From positions 1-16,658 of the forward strand of contig JALRCB010000014.1 in assembly GCA_023257525.1 (NCBI GenBank): 16,658 nt of DNA. The letters are read 5' to 3'. Below the pieces are notes generated by a model that was not told the DNA's origin, did no database searches, and saw nothing but the letters and a program-made list of their open reading frames with translations. Shown in pieces: positions 1 through 8,200 of this stretch. This DNA is from Candidatus Nanopelagicales bacterium (GTDB lineage: Bacteria; Actinomycetota; Actinomycetes; S36-B12; UBA5976). Positions within the stretch are counted from its first letter, which is position 1. Each line of letters starts with the position of its first letter. The translations under genes and the position numbers were made by a program.

Positions 1-18
1 GTATGTACTTCCCTCGGC

Positions 19-2301
19 TCAAGGTACAGGTGCTGGCAAGGCCTTATTAAATAAATGCATTGAGGTTGCTAAGGCAGCAGGGTCGCCATCCCAGAAGCGA
101 CGACGGCTACGTCGGACGTACCAATTTGAAAGATCATCAATGAATGTGGCGATTAATCGTCCAGCTGTTTGAGAATCAAAGTCGGCATAAGCTAAATCAA
201 CTTCTTTAACAAGTAATTGCAATTCCGAAAGAATCCAACGATCCATAATTGGACGACTAACTTGAGTTGGGGATTGTGATAAATCGAAATTGGAAGCGCG
301 CGCATATAGCGACATAAATGAAATGGTGTTCCAATAAGTTAGCAGCGTCTTACGGATTACTTCTTGAATCGCATCATGACCAACTCTGCGTGCGGCCCAT
401 GGAGAACCCGCTGCCAACATAAACCAACGAACCGCATCTGCGCCGTGTTGATCCATAAGTGCCATTGGCTCTAGGACATTGCCTAGGTGTTTGGACATTT
501 TGCGACCATCTTCATCAAGAATGTGACCGAGGCAAAGCACGTTTTCGTAGGATGATTCCTCGAACACTAAAGTTCCAATTGCCATCAAGGTGTAGAACCA
601 ACCACGAGTTTGGTCAATTGCTTCACAGATGAAATCAGCTGGGTAGCTAGCTTCGAAGGTTTCCTTATTGTTTTCTGGGTAACCCCACTGCGCAAATGGC
701 ATCGCACCTGAGTCATACCAGCAGTCAATAACTTCTGGAACTCTAGTTGCAGTGCCATTGCACTCTGGGCAAGCAAAAGTTATGTCATCAACGAATGGTC
801 GATGCGGATCAACAGTTAATGTTTCATCTCCAGCAAGGGCCGCAAGTTCAGCGCGGCCACCAATGCAAGTTAAATGGTTTTCTTCGCAGCGCCAGATTGG
901 TAGCGGAGTGCCCCAGTAGCGATTGCGGGAAAGTGCCCAGTCAACATTGTTATTGAGCCAGTCACCAAATCGACCATTCTTAATCGTTTCTGGGAACCAA
1001 TTAGTTTTTTCGTTCTGGGCTAGCAACTGATCCTTAATGTCAGTGGTTTTGATGTACCAAGACGGTTGTGCGTAATAGATCAACGCAGTGTGACATCTCC
1101 AGCAATGTGGGTAGGAGTGTTCGTACGGTAAGTGCCGGAATAGCAGACCTTTTTCTTCTAGCAGTTCAACTAGTCGAGGATCGGCAGCCTTAAAAAACAC
1201 CCCAGCAACTTCCGGAATGTCAGATTCAAAAGTTCCATTTGGCAATACTGGATTTACAACCGGCAGACCATATGAACGACAAAGCGCAAGATCCTCGGCG
1301 CCGAAAGCTGGCGCCTCATGAACAACTCCGGTGCCATCTTCAGTTGTGACAAAGTCTGCAAGCAAGACAGTATGTACTGGAGCATCAGTTTCTGGGAAAG
1401 TTACCCAGTCAAATGGTCGCTGGTATCCAGTGCCTTCTAAGTCGCGGCCCACAATGGTTTCCAAAACTTTTGAATCTTCGCCAAGAACCTTTTCGCGCAA
1501 AGCATCCGCAACAATCAGGTACTCACCATCAGCGGTTTGCGCTACAACGTAATCAACTTTGGCATTTACTGCCGCAGCAGTATTGGAAATCAAAGTCCAC
1601 GGGGTAGTAGTCCAGACCAGTAGTGAGATGCCCGAATATTTCTCAGGCAAAGCACCAGTTGTAATCGGGAATCGCACGTAAACCGAAGCATCAACTACAT
1701 CTTCATAACCTTGAGCTAACTCATGATCTGATAACCCAGTGCCACAACGCGGGCAATATGGCGAAACCCGATGATCTTGTACAAGAAGACCTTTATCAAA
1801 AATCCGCTTCAGACTCCACCAAACACTGTCGATGTATTTCTCATCCATAGTCCAGTAGGCCTGATCCATATCAACCCAGTAGCCCATGCGCGAAGTCATG
1901 CTTTCAAATTCATCTACGTGACGAAGCACGGATTCTTTGCATCGCGCGTTGAACTCAGCAATGCCGTACTTTTCGATGTCTTGCTTTCCGGTGAAACCTA
2001 ATTCTTTTTCAACTGCAAGTTCAACCGGAAGTCCATGGCAATCCCATCCAGCCTTACGTGGAACGTTGAAACCCTTCATGGTGCGATAGCGCGGGAAGAT
2101 GTCTTTGAATACTCGGGCTTCTACGTGATGAGTTCCTGGCATTCCGTTGGCAGTAGGAGGTCCTTCGTAAAAAACCCAACGTGGACCCTCGCTTGTGCGC
2201 GCCATAGATTTGTGAAAGATGTCATTGTCTTTCCAAAACGAGAGAACATCGTGCTCCATCGCTGGAAGATCAATCTTCGCGGGTACATCGCGGTATGCCA
2301 T
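19..2301 (-). CDS. ileS: Isoleucyl-tRNA synthetase, IleRS2 type, C-terminus missing
   Basis: Class I aminoacyl-tRNA synthetase that charges tRNA-Ile in the cytoplasm. Residue numbers count from the ATG at 2301. Visible parts are the catalytic-site motif [15 protein letters not shown] (GTHH at 56-59, in place of HxGH), the CP1 editing domain with WTTTPWT (230-236), cysteine pairs CPRCG and CWRC, the WYDSG segment, KMSKH (601-605) and the start of the helical anticodon-binding domain ([15 protein letters not shown]). The frame stops with TGA at 19-21 after 760 residues; the family is usually about 1030-1060 long. Similarity to the family fades in the last 15 or so residues, so a frameshift or a sequence error near the window edge is likely. 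I chose 2301 because GAGG lies 7 nt upstream; the in-frame ATG at 2340 lies inside the T-box switch. The gene points away from dksA. Confidence 0.93.
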   Translation of the reverse strand: MAYRDVPAKIDLPAMEHDVLSFWKDNDIFHKSMARTSEGPRWVFYEGPPTANGMPGTHHVEARVFKDIFPRYRTMKGFNVPRKAGWDCHGLPVELAVEKELGFTGKQDIEKYGIAEFNARCKESVLRHVDEFESMTSRMGYWVDMDQAYWTMDEKYIDSVWWSLKRIFDKGLLVQDHRVSPYCPRCGTGLSDHELAQGYEDVVDASVYVRFPITTGALPEKYSGISLLVWTTTPWTLISNTAAAVNAKVDYVVAQTADGEYLIVADALREKVLGEDSKVLETIVGRDLEGTGYQRPFDWVTFPETDAPVHTVLLADFVTTEDGTGVVHEAPAFGAEDLALCRSYGLPVVNPVLPNGTFESDIPEVAGVFFKAADPRLVELLEEKGLLFRHLPYEHSYPHCWRCHTALIYYAQPSWYIKTTDIKDQLLAQNEKTNWFPETIKNGRFGDWLNNNVDWALSRNRYWGTPLPIWRCEENHLTCIGGRAELAALAGDETLTVDPHRPFVDDITFACPECNGTATRVPEVIDCWYDSGAMPFAQWGYPENNKETFEASYPADFICEAIDQTRGWFYTLMAIGTLVFEESSYENVLCLGHILDEDGRKMSKHLGNVLEPMALMDQHGADAVRWFMLAAGSPWAARRVGHDAIQEVIRKTLLTYWNTISFMSLYARASNFDLSQSPTQVSRPIMDRWILSELQLLVKEVDLAYADFDSQTAGRLIATFIDDLSNWYVRRSRRRFWDGDPAALATSMHLFNKALPAPVP

Positions 2302-2615
2302 CAGTTTTCCTCGTCGCTTGCAGTCAATAATCAAGGCCACCGATTGGTGACTTTGATTTCAAGGGACGAGGTGATTTTTAGGCCATTCCCGCGGTACCAC
2401 CCTTGTTGACTTTGCCGTTGCGACGCAAAATCCACTTAAGTTTCAGTCAGCTGACTCGTTCTACTGGGCAATATCCCTGGAGTATTTCCCACGGAATTAC
2501 TTTTCTTCGAGCCAACTCAGAAGTGATACTGCGCAAACATCACCTTTTTGGGCTTACACCGTCCCCAAATCGCTGCTTTGGTGCTGTTGGCTGCGCAATG
2601 TGTCTTCATCATCGT
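2302..2615 (-). promoter_or_regulatory. T-box riboswitch controlling ileS translation
   Basis: On the minus strand the leader carries the T-box core CAAGGGTGGTACCGCG (2405 down to 2390). TGGTACC (2399-2393) is the bulge that pairs with the acceptor end of uncharged tRNA. CAAGGG (2405-2400) pairs with CCCTTG (2365-2360), and GCG pairs with CGT just inside it, giving the tRNA-stabilised helix. Upstream, two copies of TTGCGCAG (around 2601-2594 and 2539-2532) can pair as part of Stem I. An ATC followed by A at 2527-2525 is a fitting isoleucine specifier. A hairpin CTTC-T-GAG/CTC-GAAG follows, and TTTGC/GCAAA (2429-2411) could be Stem III. No terminator with a T-run precedes the gene, so control is likely at translation, as known for actinobacterial ileS. 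The upstream limit is approximate. Confidence 0.9.
2309..2371 (-). promoter_or_regulatory. Shine-Dalgarno sequestrator helix of the ileS T-box
   Basis: The minus-strand segment CCTCGTCCCTTG (2371-2360) is complementary at 11 of 12 positions (one C-C mismatch) to CAAGCGACGAGG (2320-2309), which contains the ileS ribosome binding site GAGG seven bases before the ATG. The same CCCTTG is needed for the T-box helix, so the two structures exclude each other. With charged tRNA the binding site would be hidden; with uncharged tRNA-Ile it would be free. The pairing is read directly from the sequence; the switch logic follows from the T-box family. Confidence 0.85.
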
Positions 2616-2633
2616 TTTGCCGACTAATAACAA

Positions 2634-2639
2634 AGGTTA
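2634..2639 (-). promoter_or_regulatory. Candidate -10 box for the ileS leader
   Basis: On the minus strand TAACCT matches the actinobacterial TAnnnT -10 form and lies about 20-25 bases before the start of the T-box Stem I. No convincing -35 is seen 16-18 bases upstream (TTTACA is 26 bases away). The same hexamer occurs upstream of dnaE. Confidence 0.2.
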
Positions 2640-2765
2640 CTGGCAAACCCTCATTTTTCCCATTTTGTAAAGGTTTAGCGGGCCCGGATGTGACCCCAAA
2701 TTCGGCGCGATGCTTCAGCTTGATGTATTTCGAAGCCCTTAGAAGTCCCGAAAACTCGGGCCAAA
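2640..2765. other. Divergent spacer, no gene seen
   Basis: This is the part of the ileS-dksA spacer outside the T-box and the candidate promoters. Reading frames crossing it are short, have no recognisable protein and no good ribosome binding site. The only structure I see is a small hairpin, CCCGA (2747-2751) with TCGGG (2756-2760) and an AAAC loop, without a following T-run in either direction. I see nothing else. Confidence 0.5.
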
Positions 2766-2794
2766 TTGCACTAAATCGTGTTTTACCGTACCTT
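2766..2794 (+). promoter_or_regulatory. Candidate promoter for dksA-lspA-rluD
   Basis: TTGCAC (2766-2771), 17 bases, then TACCTT (2789-2794), which fits the TAnnnT -10 form. Transcription would start near 2801 and give a leader of about 75 bases before the dksA ATG. The -35 shares TTG with the consensus. Moderate to weak evidence. Confidence 0.35.
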
Positions 2795-2875
2795 ACAGCG
2801 GGCATTATGTACCGGAGTCGGTAGAGTCTAGTGACTTAGTCGATAAAACTTAAGGCTTAACTAAAGGGGAATACC

Positions 2876-3718
2876 ATGGCTGCGAAACCAGCTAAGAAGG
2901 CAACTACTAAGGCAAGTGCGGCCAAGAAGGCCCCTGCCAAGAAAGCCCCTGCCAAGAAAGCCCCAACGGTTAAGAAAGCTGCTTCAAAAAAAGCACCAGC
3001 AAAGAAGGTACCAGCAAAGAAGGCACCAGCAAAGAAGGCTCCTGCTAAGAAAGCACCAGCTAAGAAAGCTCCAGCCAAAGCCACCAAGAAGCCAGTTGCT
3101 AAGAAAGTTGCTCCAGTTAAGCCTGCTAAGAAAGTTGCCGAGCCAAAGCCAGCAGTAGTTAAGGTACCAAAAGTGACTAAGGCCCAACTTGCAGCAATTG
3201 CAAAAGCTGAAGCTGCCGCCGCTGCCGCACTTGCTGGTCCGCCGGTACAAGTAATTAATCCAATTGGTTCAGTTGGACTACCGTCAGTTCGCAAAGCAGT
3301 TCCAGGTAAGAAAGCTGCGCCTAAGCATCCAGTAGTTCAGGAAGATGAATCCAACTGGACCAAGACTGAATTAAATGCAGTGCGCAAAATGCTTACCTCT
3401 GAAGCTGAAGAACTTAAAGTTGAAATTGCTCAAGCCGAAGAAAGTTTCCATGCCTTGATTATGGAAAGCGGCGAAGGCGCTGGCGACGATCAAGCTGATG
3501 CTGGAACAAAGACTTTCGAGCGCGAGCACGAAATTTCTATTCTTTCGAATAAGAAAGATTTGCTTGATCAAACAAATCGCGCATTAGAACGAATTGAAGC
3601 TGGCACTTACGGTGCATGCGAGAACTGTGGAAAGCAGATTGGAAAGCTTCGCCTACAGGAAGCTAACCCAAGAGCAACAATGTGCATGCCTTGCCGCGAG
3701 CGTGAAGACCGTTCCTAA
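2876..3718 (+). CDS. DksA/TraR-family zinc-finger protein with lysine-rich tail
   Basis: 280 residues. Residues 1-100 are almost only Lys, Ala and Pro, with AKKAP repeats like a histone H1 tail. An Ala-rich stretch follows (about 104-120). Residues about 160-245 form the DksA coiled-coil hairpin with an acidic tip, D205-Q-A-D208, which resembles the DxxD that DksA places into the RNA polymerase secondary channel. The C4 zinc finger is C248-x2-C251 and C270-x2-C273. The AAGGGGA ribosome site at 2864-2870 supports the ATG at 2876. A protein of this type next to lspA is usual in Actinobacteria. The likely role is an RNA polymerase-binding regulator whose tail binds nucleic acid; the tail function is inference. 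The composition is biased but the codon use looks like that of its neighbours. Confidence 0.88.
   Translation: MAAKPAKKATTKASAAKKAPAKKAPAKKAPTVKKAASKKAPAKKVPAKKAPAKKAPAKKAPAKKAPAKATKKPVAKKVAPVKPAKKVAEPKPAVVKVPKVTKAQLAAIAKAEAAAAAALAGPPVQVINPIGSVGLPSVRKAVPGKKAAPKHPVVQEDESNWTKTELNAVRKMLTSEAEELKVEIAQAEESFHALIMESGEGAGDDQADAGTKTFEREHEISILSNKKDLLDQTNRALERIEAGTYGACENCGKQIGKLRLQEANPRATMCMPCREREDRS
2924..3073 (+). repeat. 15-base tandem repeat coding for AKKAP
   Basis: Imperfect 15-base units of the form AAGAAAGCACCAGCT encode the lysine tail. The first units favour CCC/CCT for proline and the later ones CCA/CCT, with a break (TVKKAAS) in between, as if there were two blocks of duplication. Such repeats can change copy number by slippage in steps that keep the frame. 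Confidence 0.8.
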
Positions 3719-3722
3719 CGTC

Positions 3723-4217
3723 GTGTATCGTCGCCAACTTTTAATAACTGCACTGATTGTCATCTTGGTCGATTTAGCGACTAAAGCCTGGGCAGTTGCC
3801 AGACTTGAAAATCAGTCTGATATCAAAGTAATTGGTGAACTACTTAAATTCTCATTTGTGAGAAATCCCGGTGCAGCGTTTTCATTTGGAACCAATTTCA
3901 CTTGGGTATTCACGCTGATAGCGATTGCAGTCAGTATTGCAATTCTTTATGTTTCTAAATCGGTTACAAACAAGCCATGGGCAATTGCACTAGGTGGTCT
4001 ACTTGGTGGGGCGATTGGTAATTTGATTGATCGAATATTTCGAAGTCCAGAGAGGTTCCATGGACATGTTGTGGATTTCATCTCAGTTCCGAATTATCCG
4101 ATGTTTAACATCAGTGACAGCGCGGTAGTTCTGTCAGCAATTGCGATGGTCATTTTGTCACTGCGCGGTGTCGATTACCAAACGCCAAATGCTTTGCCAG
4201 AGTTGGATCAGAAATGA
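3723..4217 (+). CDS. lspA: Lipoprotein signal peptidase (signal peptidase II)
   Basis: Membrane aspartyl protease that removes signal peptides from prolipoproteins after lipid attachment. From the GTG at 3723 it has 164 residues, normal for the family, and about four membrane segments. Family motifs are FVRNPGAAFS (45-54), GNLIDR with D103, VVDFI (116-120) and FNISD with D132; the aspartates in GNLIDR and FNISD are the conserved acidic pair. The frame is open back to an ATG at 3594, but that would add residues coded across the end of dksA that do not resemble LspA. The GTG lies 4 bases after the dksA stop and has no strong ribosome site, so coupling to dksA translation is likely. It overlaps rluD by ATGA. 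Confidence 0.9.
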   Translation: MYRRQLLITALIVILVDLATKAWAVARLENQSDIKVIGELLKFSFVRNPGAAFSFGTNFTWVFTLIAIAVSIAILYVSKSVTNKPWAIALGGLLGGAIGNLIDRIFRSPERFHGHVVDFISVPNYPMFNISDSAVVLSAIAMVILSLRGVDYQTPNALPELDQK

Positions 4218-5125
4218 TTCGTACCTGGCCGATTGATGAATCGCTTGAAGGCGAACGCTGCGACGTCGCACTTGCGCGTTTAACGGGTGAATCACGCGCA
4301 ACCTGTGTCACGTTACTCGAAGAAAAGCGGGTGACTCTCAACGGCAAAGTCGCTCAAAAAAGTGCCCGCTTAGCTTTCGGTGATGTAGTCGAAGTAGATC
4401 TACCTGACCCAGATATGTACGAAGCGGAACCAACCGTTGAGCTACCAGTTGTGTTTGAAGACGATTCATTCGTTGTTATAGATAAGCCAGCTGGTGTGGC
4501 AGCACATCCAAGTCAAGGTTGGTCTGGGCCAACGGTTACCGGGTCCCTCACTGCAATGGGAACTGTCCTTACTTCCTTTGGTCCATCTGAACGTAAAGGC
4601 ATTGTGCATCGATTAGATGTCGGCACTAGTGGCTTGATGGTTGTTACAAAGTCTGAGCGCGCCTACGTGAGCATCAAAGACCAATTCCGAGATAGAACTG
4701 TTGACAAGATTTACCACACTTTGATTCAGGGCCGACTTGATCCGATTAATGGAACTATCGATGCACCGATCGATCGCCATCCGTCATCTTCTTATCGATT
4801 TGCGATTATGAGTGGTGGCCGACCAAGCATTACCCATTACGACACTTTGGAATCGTTTGCTTATGCCTCGTTGCTAGAGGTGCATCTGGAAACCGGTCGA
4901 ACTCATCAAATTAGAGTTCACATGTCAGGGCTGAGACACCCATGCTGTGGCGACCTTACATATGGCGCAGACCCAACAGTGGCAGCCAAACTCAAACTCG
5001 ACAGGCAATGGCTGCATGCCGTCCGATTAGGTTTTGAACACCCAGTGACGGGTGAGCGGGTTACTTTCCACTCCGAATACGCCCCAGATTTAGCCAAGTC
5101 CTTAGAACTGGCTCGTAACCTATAG
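4214..5125 (+). CDS. rluD: RluA/RluD-family 23S rRNA pseudouridine synthase
   Basis: 303 residues. The N-terminal S4 RNA-binding domain covers about residues 10-60 (LARLTGESRATCVTLLEEKRV), followed by the synthase domain with VIDKPAGVAAHP (88-99) and the catalytic motif HRLDVGTSG, where D135 is the nucleophile. RGRTHQIRVH-type binding residues are present as GRTHQIRVHM. The product most likely makes pseudouridines in helix 69 of 23S rRNA, though the exact target cannot be read from sequence. Its ATG overlaps the lspA stop in ATGA, so translation is probably coupled. Confidence 0.9.
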   Translation: MIRTWPIDESLEGERCDVALARLTGESRATCVTLLEEKRVTLNGKVAQKSARLAFGDVVEVDLPDPDMYEAEPTVELPVVFEDDSFVVIDKPAGVAAHPSQGWSGPTVTGSLTAMGTVLTSFGPSERKGIVHRLDVGTSGLMVVTKSERAYVSIKDQFRDRTVDKIYHTLIQGRLDPINGTIDAPIDRHPSSSYRFAIMSGGRPSITHYDTLESFAYASLLEVHLETGRTHQIRVHMSGLRHPCCGDLTYGADPTVAAKLKLDRQWLHAVRLGFEHPVTGERVTFHSEYAPDLAKSLELARNL

Positions 5126-5153
5126 CAAAGTTCTGGGCACTTGGCCATAGGTT
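5117..5153. other. Imperfect hairpin over the rluD stop codon
   Basis: AACCTAT (5117-5123) is perfectly complementary to ATAGGTT (5147-5153). Inside it, GC-A-AAGT (5125-5131) can pair with ACTT-G-GC (5139-5145) apart from one mismatch, leaving a loop of about 7 bases. The stop codon TAG lies in the first arm. No T-run follows, so it is not a classical terminator; it could be a processing or transcript-end structure. Confidence 0.4.
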
Positions 5154-5207
5154 CAGCCACGAAAAAGTGTCTTAGCCCCACTGCACTTTCTTGTCACAGG
5201 TCGCAGG

Positions 5208-5213
5208 TAACCT
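5208..5213 (+). promoter_or_regulatory. Candidate -10 box for dnaE
   Basis: TAACCT fits TAnnnT and lies 55 bases before the dnaE GTG. No clear -35 is seen at normal spacing; TTGTCA (5191-5196) is too close. The rest of the 143-base gap between rluD and dnaE shows only the hairpin at its left end and the dnaE ribosome site. Confidence 0.22.
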
Positions 5214-5268
5214 AGGGGAGCGTCCTTCCTCTCGCGTACTTACCCTCTGAATAAAAGGAACTAATCCT

Positions 5269-8200
5269 GTGAGCAATGACTCGTTCGTGCACCTTCATGT
5301 GCACACCGAGTATTCAATGCTGGATGGCGCCGCTCGCCTGGGCGACCTTTTCTCTAAAGCTGAAGAACTGGGTATGCCTGCCATTGCAATGACGGATCAT
5401 GGCAATTTATATGGCGCGTTTGAATTCTGGAAAAAAGCACAATCCACAAATGTAAAACCAATCATTGGCATCGAAGGATATTTTGCGCCACAAGGTCGTG
5501 CACTACGCGCACCATTTGATTTTGGAACCCCAGCAGTTGATGACACTTCACTAGATGGTGCCGGTCGTGGCCGATACAACTACACCCACATGACACTTTG
5601 GGCCGAAAACAACGTTGGATTACATAACTTGTTTCGGCTTTCCAGCAAAGCCAGCCTGGAAGGCTATTACTATCAACCAAGATTTGATGCCGAGTTACTA
5701 GAGAAACACGGCAAGGGAATTATCGGTACAACTGGCTGTCCTTCTGGTGAAGTTAATCGTTGGTTGCAGGCAGGTAATTACGACAAAGCTCTAAGCACCG
5801 CTGCAACTATGCGCGAGATCTTGGGGCAAGACAATTACTTTGTTGAGCTGATGGATCACGGCTTAGGAATTGAACGTCGCCATCGCGAAGATTTGCTAAA
5901 GATTGCCAAGAATTTGAATTTGAAATTGGTCGCGACAAATGATCTTCATTATGTCTACCCAGAAGATGCGCGGATGCACGAAGTACTGCTTTGCATTGGT
6001 ACTCGCTCCACGATGGATGACCCAAAGCGCTTCAAGTTTGATGCACAAGACTTCTACTTAAAAACCGCCGCCGAAATGCGCGAAGTTTGGCGCGAACTTC
6101 CTGATGCCTGTGACAACACTTTATTGATTGCAGAACGATGCAACATCAATTTCGTTGAAGGTCAAGATTTGCTACCTTCCTTTGCAGTTCCAGCTGGCGA
6201 AACTGAGAACACTTGGTTAGTTAAAGAAGTTGAGATTGGATTAAACCGCAGATTCAATGGAAACAAGATTCCAAAGGAACATCTGGAACGGGCCAAGTTC
6301 GAACTAGCTGTCGTAGAGCAAATGGGATTCCCGGGCTACTTCCTAGTGGTAGCTGACTTATGCCGCCATGCCCGCGAAGAAGGTATTCGCGTTGGTCCAG
6401 GTCGAGGCTCGGCCGCTGGTGCATTGATTGCCTGGGCTCTGGGCATCACTGAACTAGATCCAATTAAGCATGGCCTTCTTTTTGAGCGCTTCTTGAATCC
6501 AGAACGTATTTCAATGCCTGATATCGACATTGACTTTGATGAACGTCGACGCAGCGAAATGATTCGTTATGCAACTCATAAGTATGGCGAGGAACGCGTT
6601 GCCCAGATCATTACTTATGCCTCGATTAAAGCTAAAGCAGCAGTAAAAGATTCAACTCGAGCACTTGGCTTCCCATATGCACTTGGCGAAAAAATCACTA
6701 AGGCAATGCCGCCTGGCGTTATGGGTAAAGACATCCCACTATCGGGAATCTTTGATCCCGAACATGATCGCTATGGCGAAGCCGGCGAATTCCGAGACTT
6801 ATACGACGACGACGCTGATGTGCGCGCAGTTGTTGATACAGCACGCGGCATCGAAGGCCTGAAGCGACAGCCAGGCGTGCACGCTGCTGGCGTTATTTTG
6901 TGTAAAGAAGAATTGATCAACGTCTTACCGGTCTGGCGCAGAGATCAAGACGGCGCGGTAATTACCCAGTTCGACATGGGTGCATGCGAATCACTTGGTC
7001 TACTAAAGATGGACTTCTTAGGACTTCGAAATCTAACGGTGCTTGATGACACTTTGCTCAACATCATGTCGAACCGAGGCGAAACTGTAGTCCTTGAAGA
7101 GCTAGGTCTTGACGATCCAAAGACATATGAATTGTTGGCCCGCGGCGACACCCTTGGTGTATTCCAACTCGATAGTGGACCGATTAGATCTTTGTTGCGC
7201 TCGATGAATCCTGACTCATTCGAAGATATTTCCGCGGTCCTTGCTCTGTATCGGCCAGGTCCGATGGGTGTTAACGCTCACACTGATTACGCAGATTACA
7301 AAAACAAGCGCAAAGCTCAAGTTCCAATTCATCCAGAATTAGAAAAGCCATTAGCCGCAATTCTGGGTGACACTTACGGACTTATCGTTTACCAGGAACA
7401 GGTTATGGCTATTGCCCAAGAAGTTGCTGGCTACACACTTGGCCAAGCGGATCTATTGCGTCGTGCTATGGGTAAAAAGAAAAAAGAAATTCTTGATAAG
7501 GAATACGTGCCCTTCGAAGCTGGCATGAAAGCGCGCGGGTTCTCTCAGGTTGCAATCGACAAATTATGGGAAACCCTAGTTCCGTTCTCAGACTATGCAT
7601 TCAACAAAGCGCACAGCGCTGGTTACGGATTGGTTTCCTACTGGACCGCATATCTCAAGGCAAACTATCCAGCTGAATACATGGCTGCTTTGCTAACCAG
7701 CGTTAAGGACGACAAAGACAAGTCTGCGGTTTACCTAAATGAATGCCGTCGAATGGGTATCAAGGTTCTGCCACCAGATGTAAACGAATCAGATGTTGAC
7801 TTCACTGCTATCGGAACTGACATTCGCTTTGGGTTAGCAGCTGTGCGCAATGTTGGCGTTAACGTAGTTGAGTCCTTGAAGGTAAGTCGAGTTACTAAAG
7901 GCAGATTTACTTCATTTGGTGACTTCTTGGCAAAGGTAGACGTACAGGTTTGCAATAAACGCGTGATTGAATCCTTAATTAAAGCTGGTGCCTTTGATTC
8001 ACTAGGTCACACTCGACGAGGTTTGTTCGCAGTACACGTTGAATCCGTTGACTCAGTTTTGGATACCAAGAAAGCTGAAGCAATTGGTCAGTTCGATTTG
8101 TTTGGCTCCTCAGATGATTTTTCTGACGATTCAATCGGTGGCATCGATGTCAACATCTCATTAGATGAATGGGATAAGAAGACTTTGCTTGCCCAAGAGC

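Noticed and set aside
2302..2340. N-terminal extension of IleRS from an ATG at 2340
   Set aside because: The extra 13 residues are coded by the sequestrator part of the T-box, and the ATG at 2301 has a good GAGG site 7 bases upstream.
2532..2601. Direct repeat TTGCGCAG in the ileS leader as a possible binding-site pair
   Set aside because: TGCGCA is its own reverse complement, so the two copies are better explained as the two sides of a T-box stem.
2747..2760. Hairpin CCCGA/TCGGG as an intrinsic terminator
   Set aside because: The stem is only 5 bp, has no T-run on either side, and neither flanking gene is transcribed towards it to end there.
2400..2824. Short frames on both strands in the ileS-dksA spacer
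   Set aside because: Most of the span is explained by the T-box leader; the frames lack ribosome sites and recognisable sequence.
2924..3073. 15-base repeats as a CRISPR-like or mobile repeat array
   Set aside because: The units are contiguous, without spacers, in frame and coding for AKKAP.
2857..3294. 145-residue minus-strand frame with AGAFLAGAFL repeats, resembling a membrane protein
   Set aside because: It is the antisense reading of the lysine/alanine/proline repeat of the DksA-like gene; the apparent hydrophobic repeat is a by-product.
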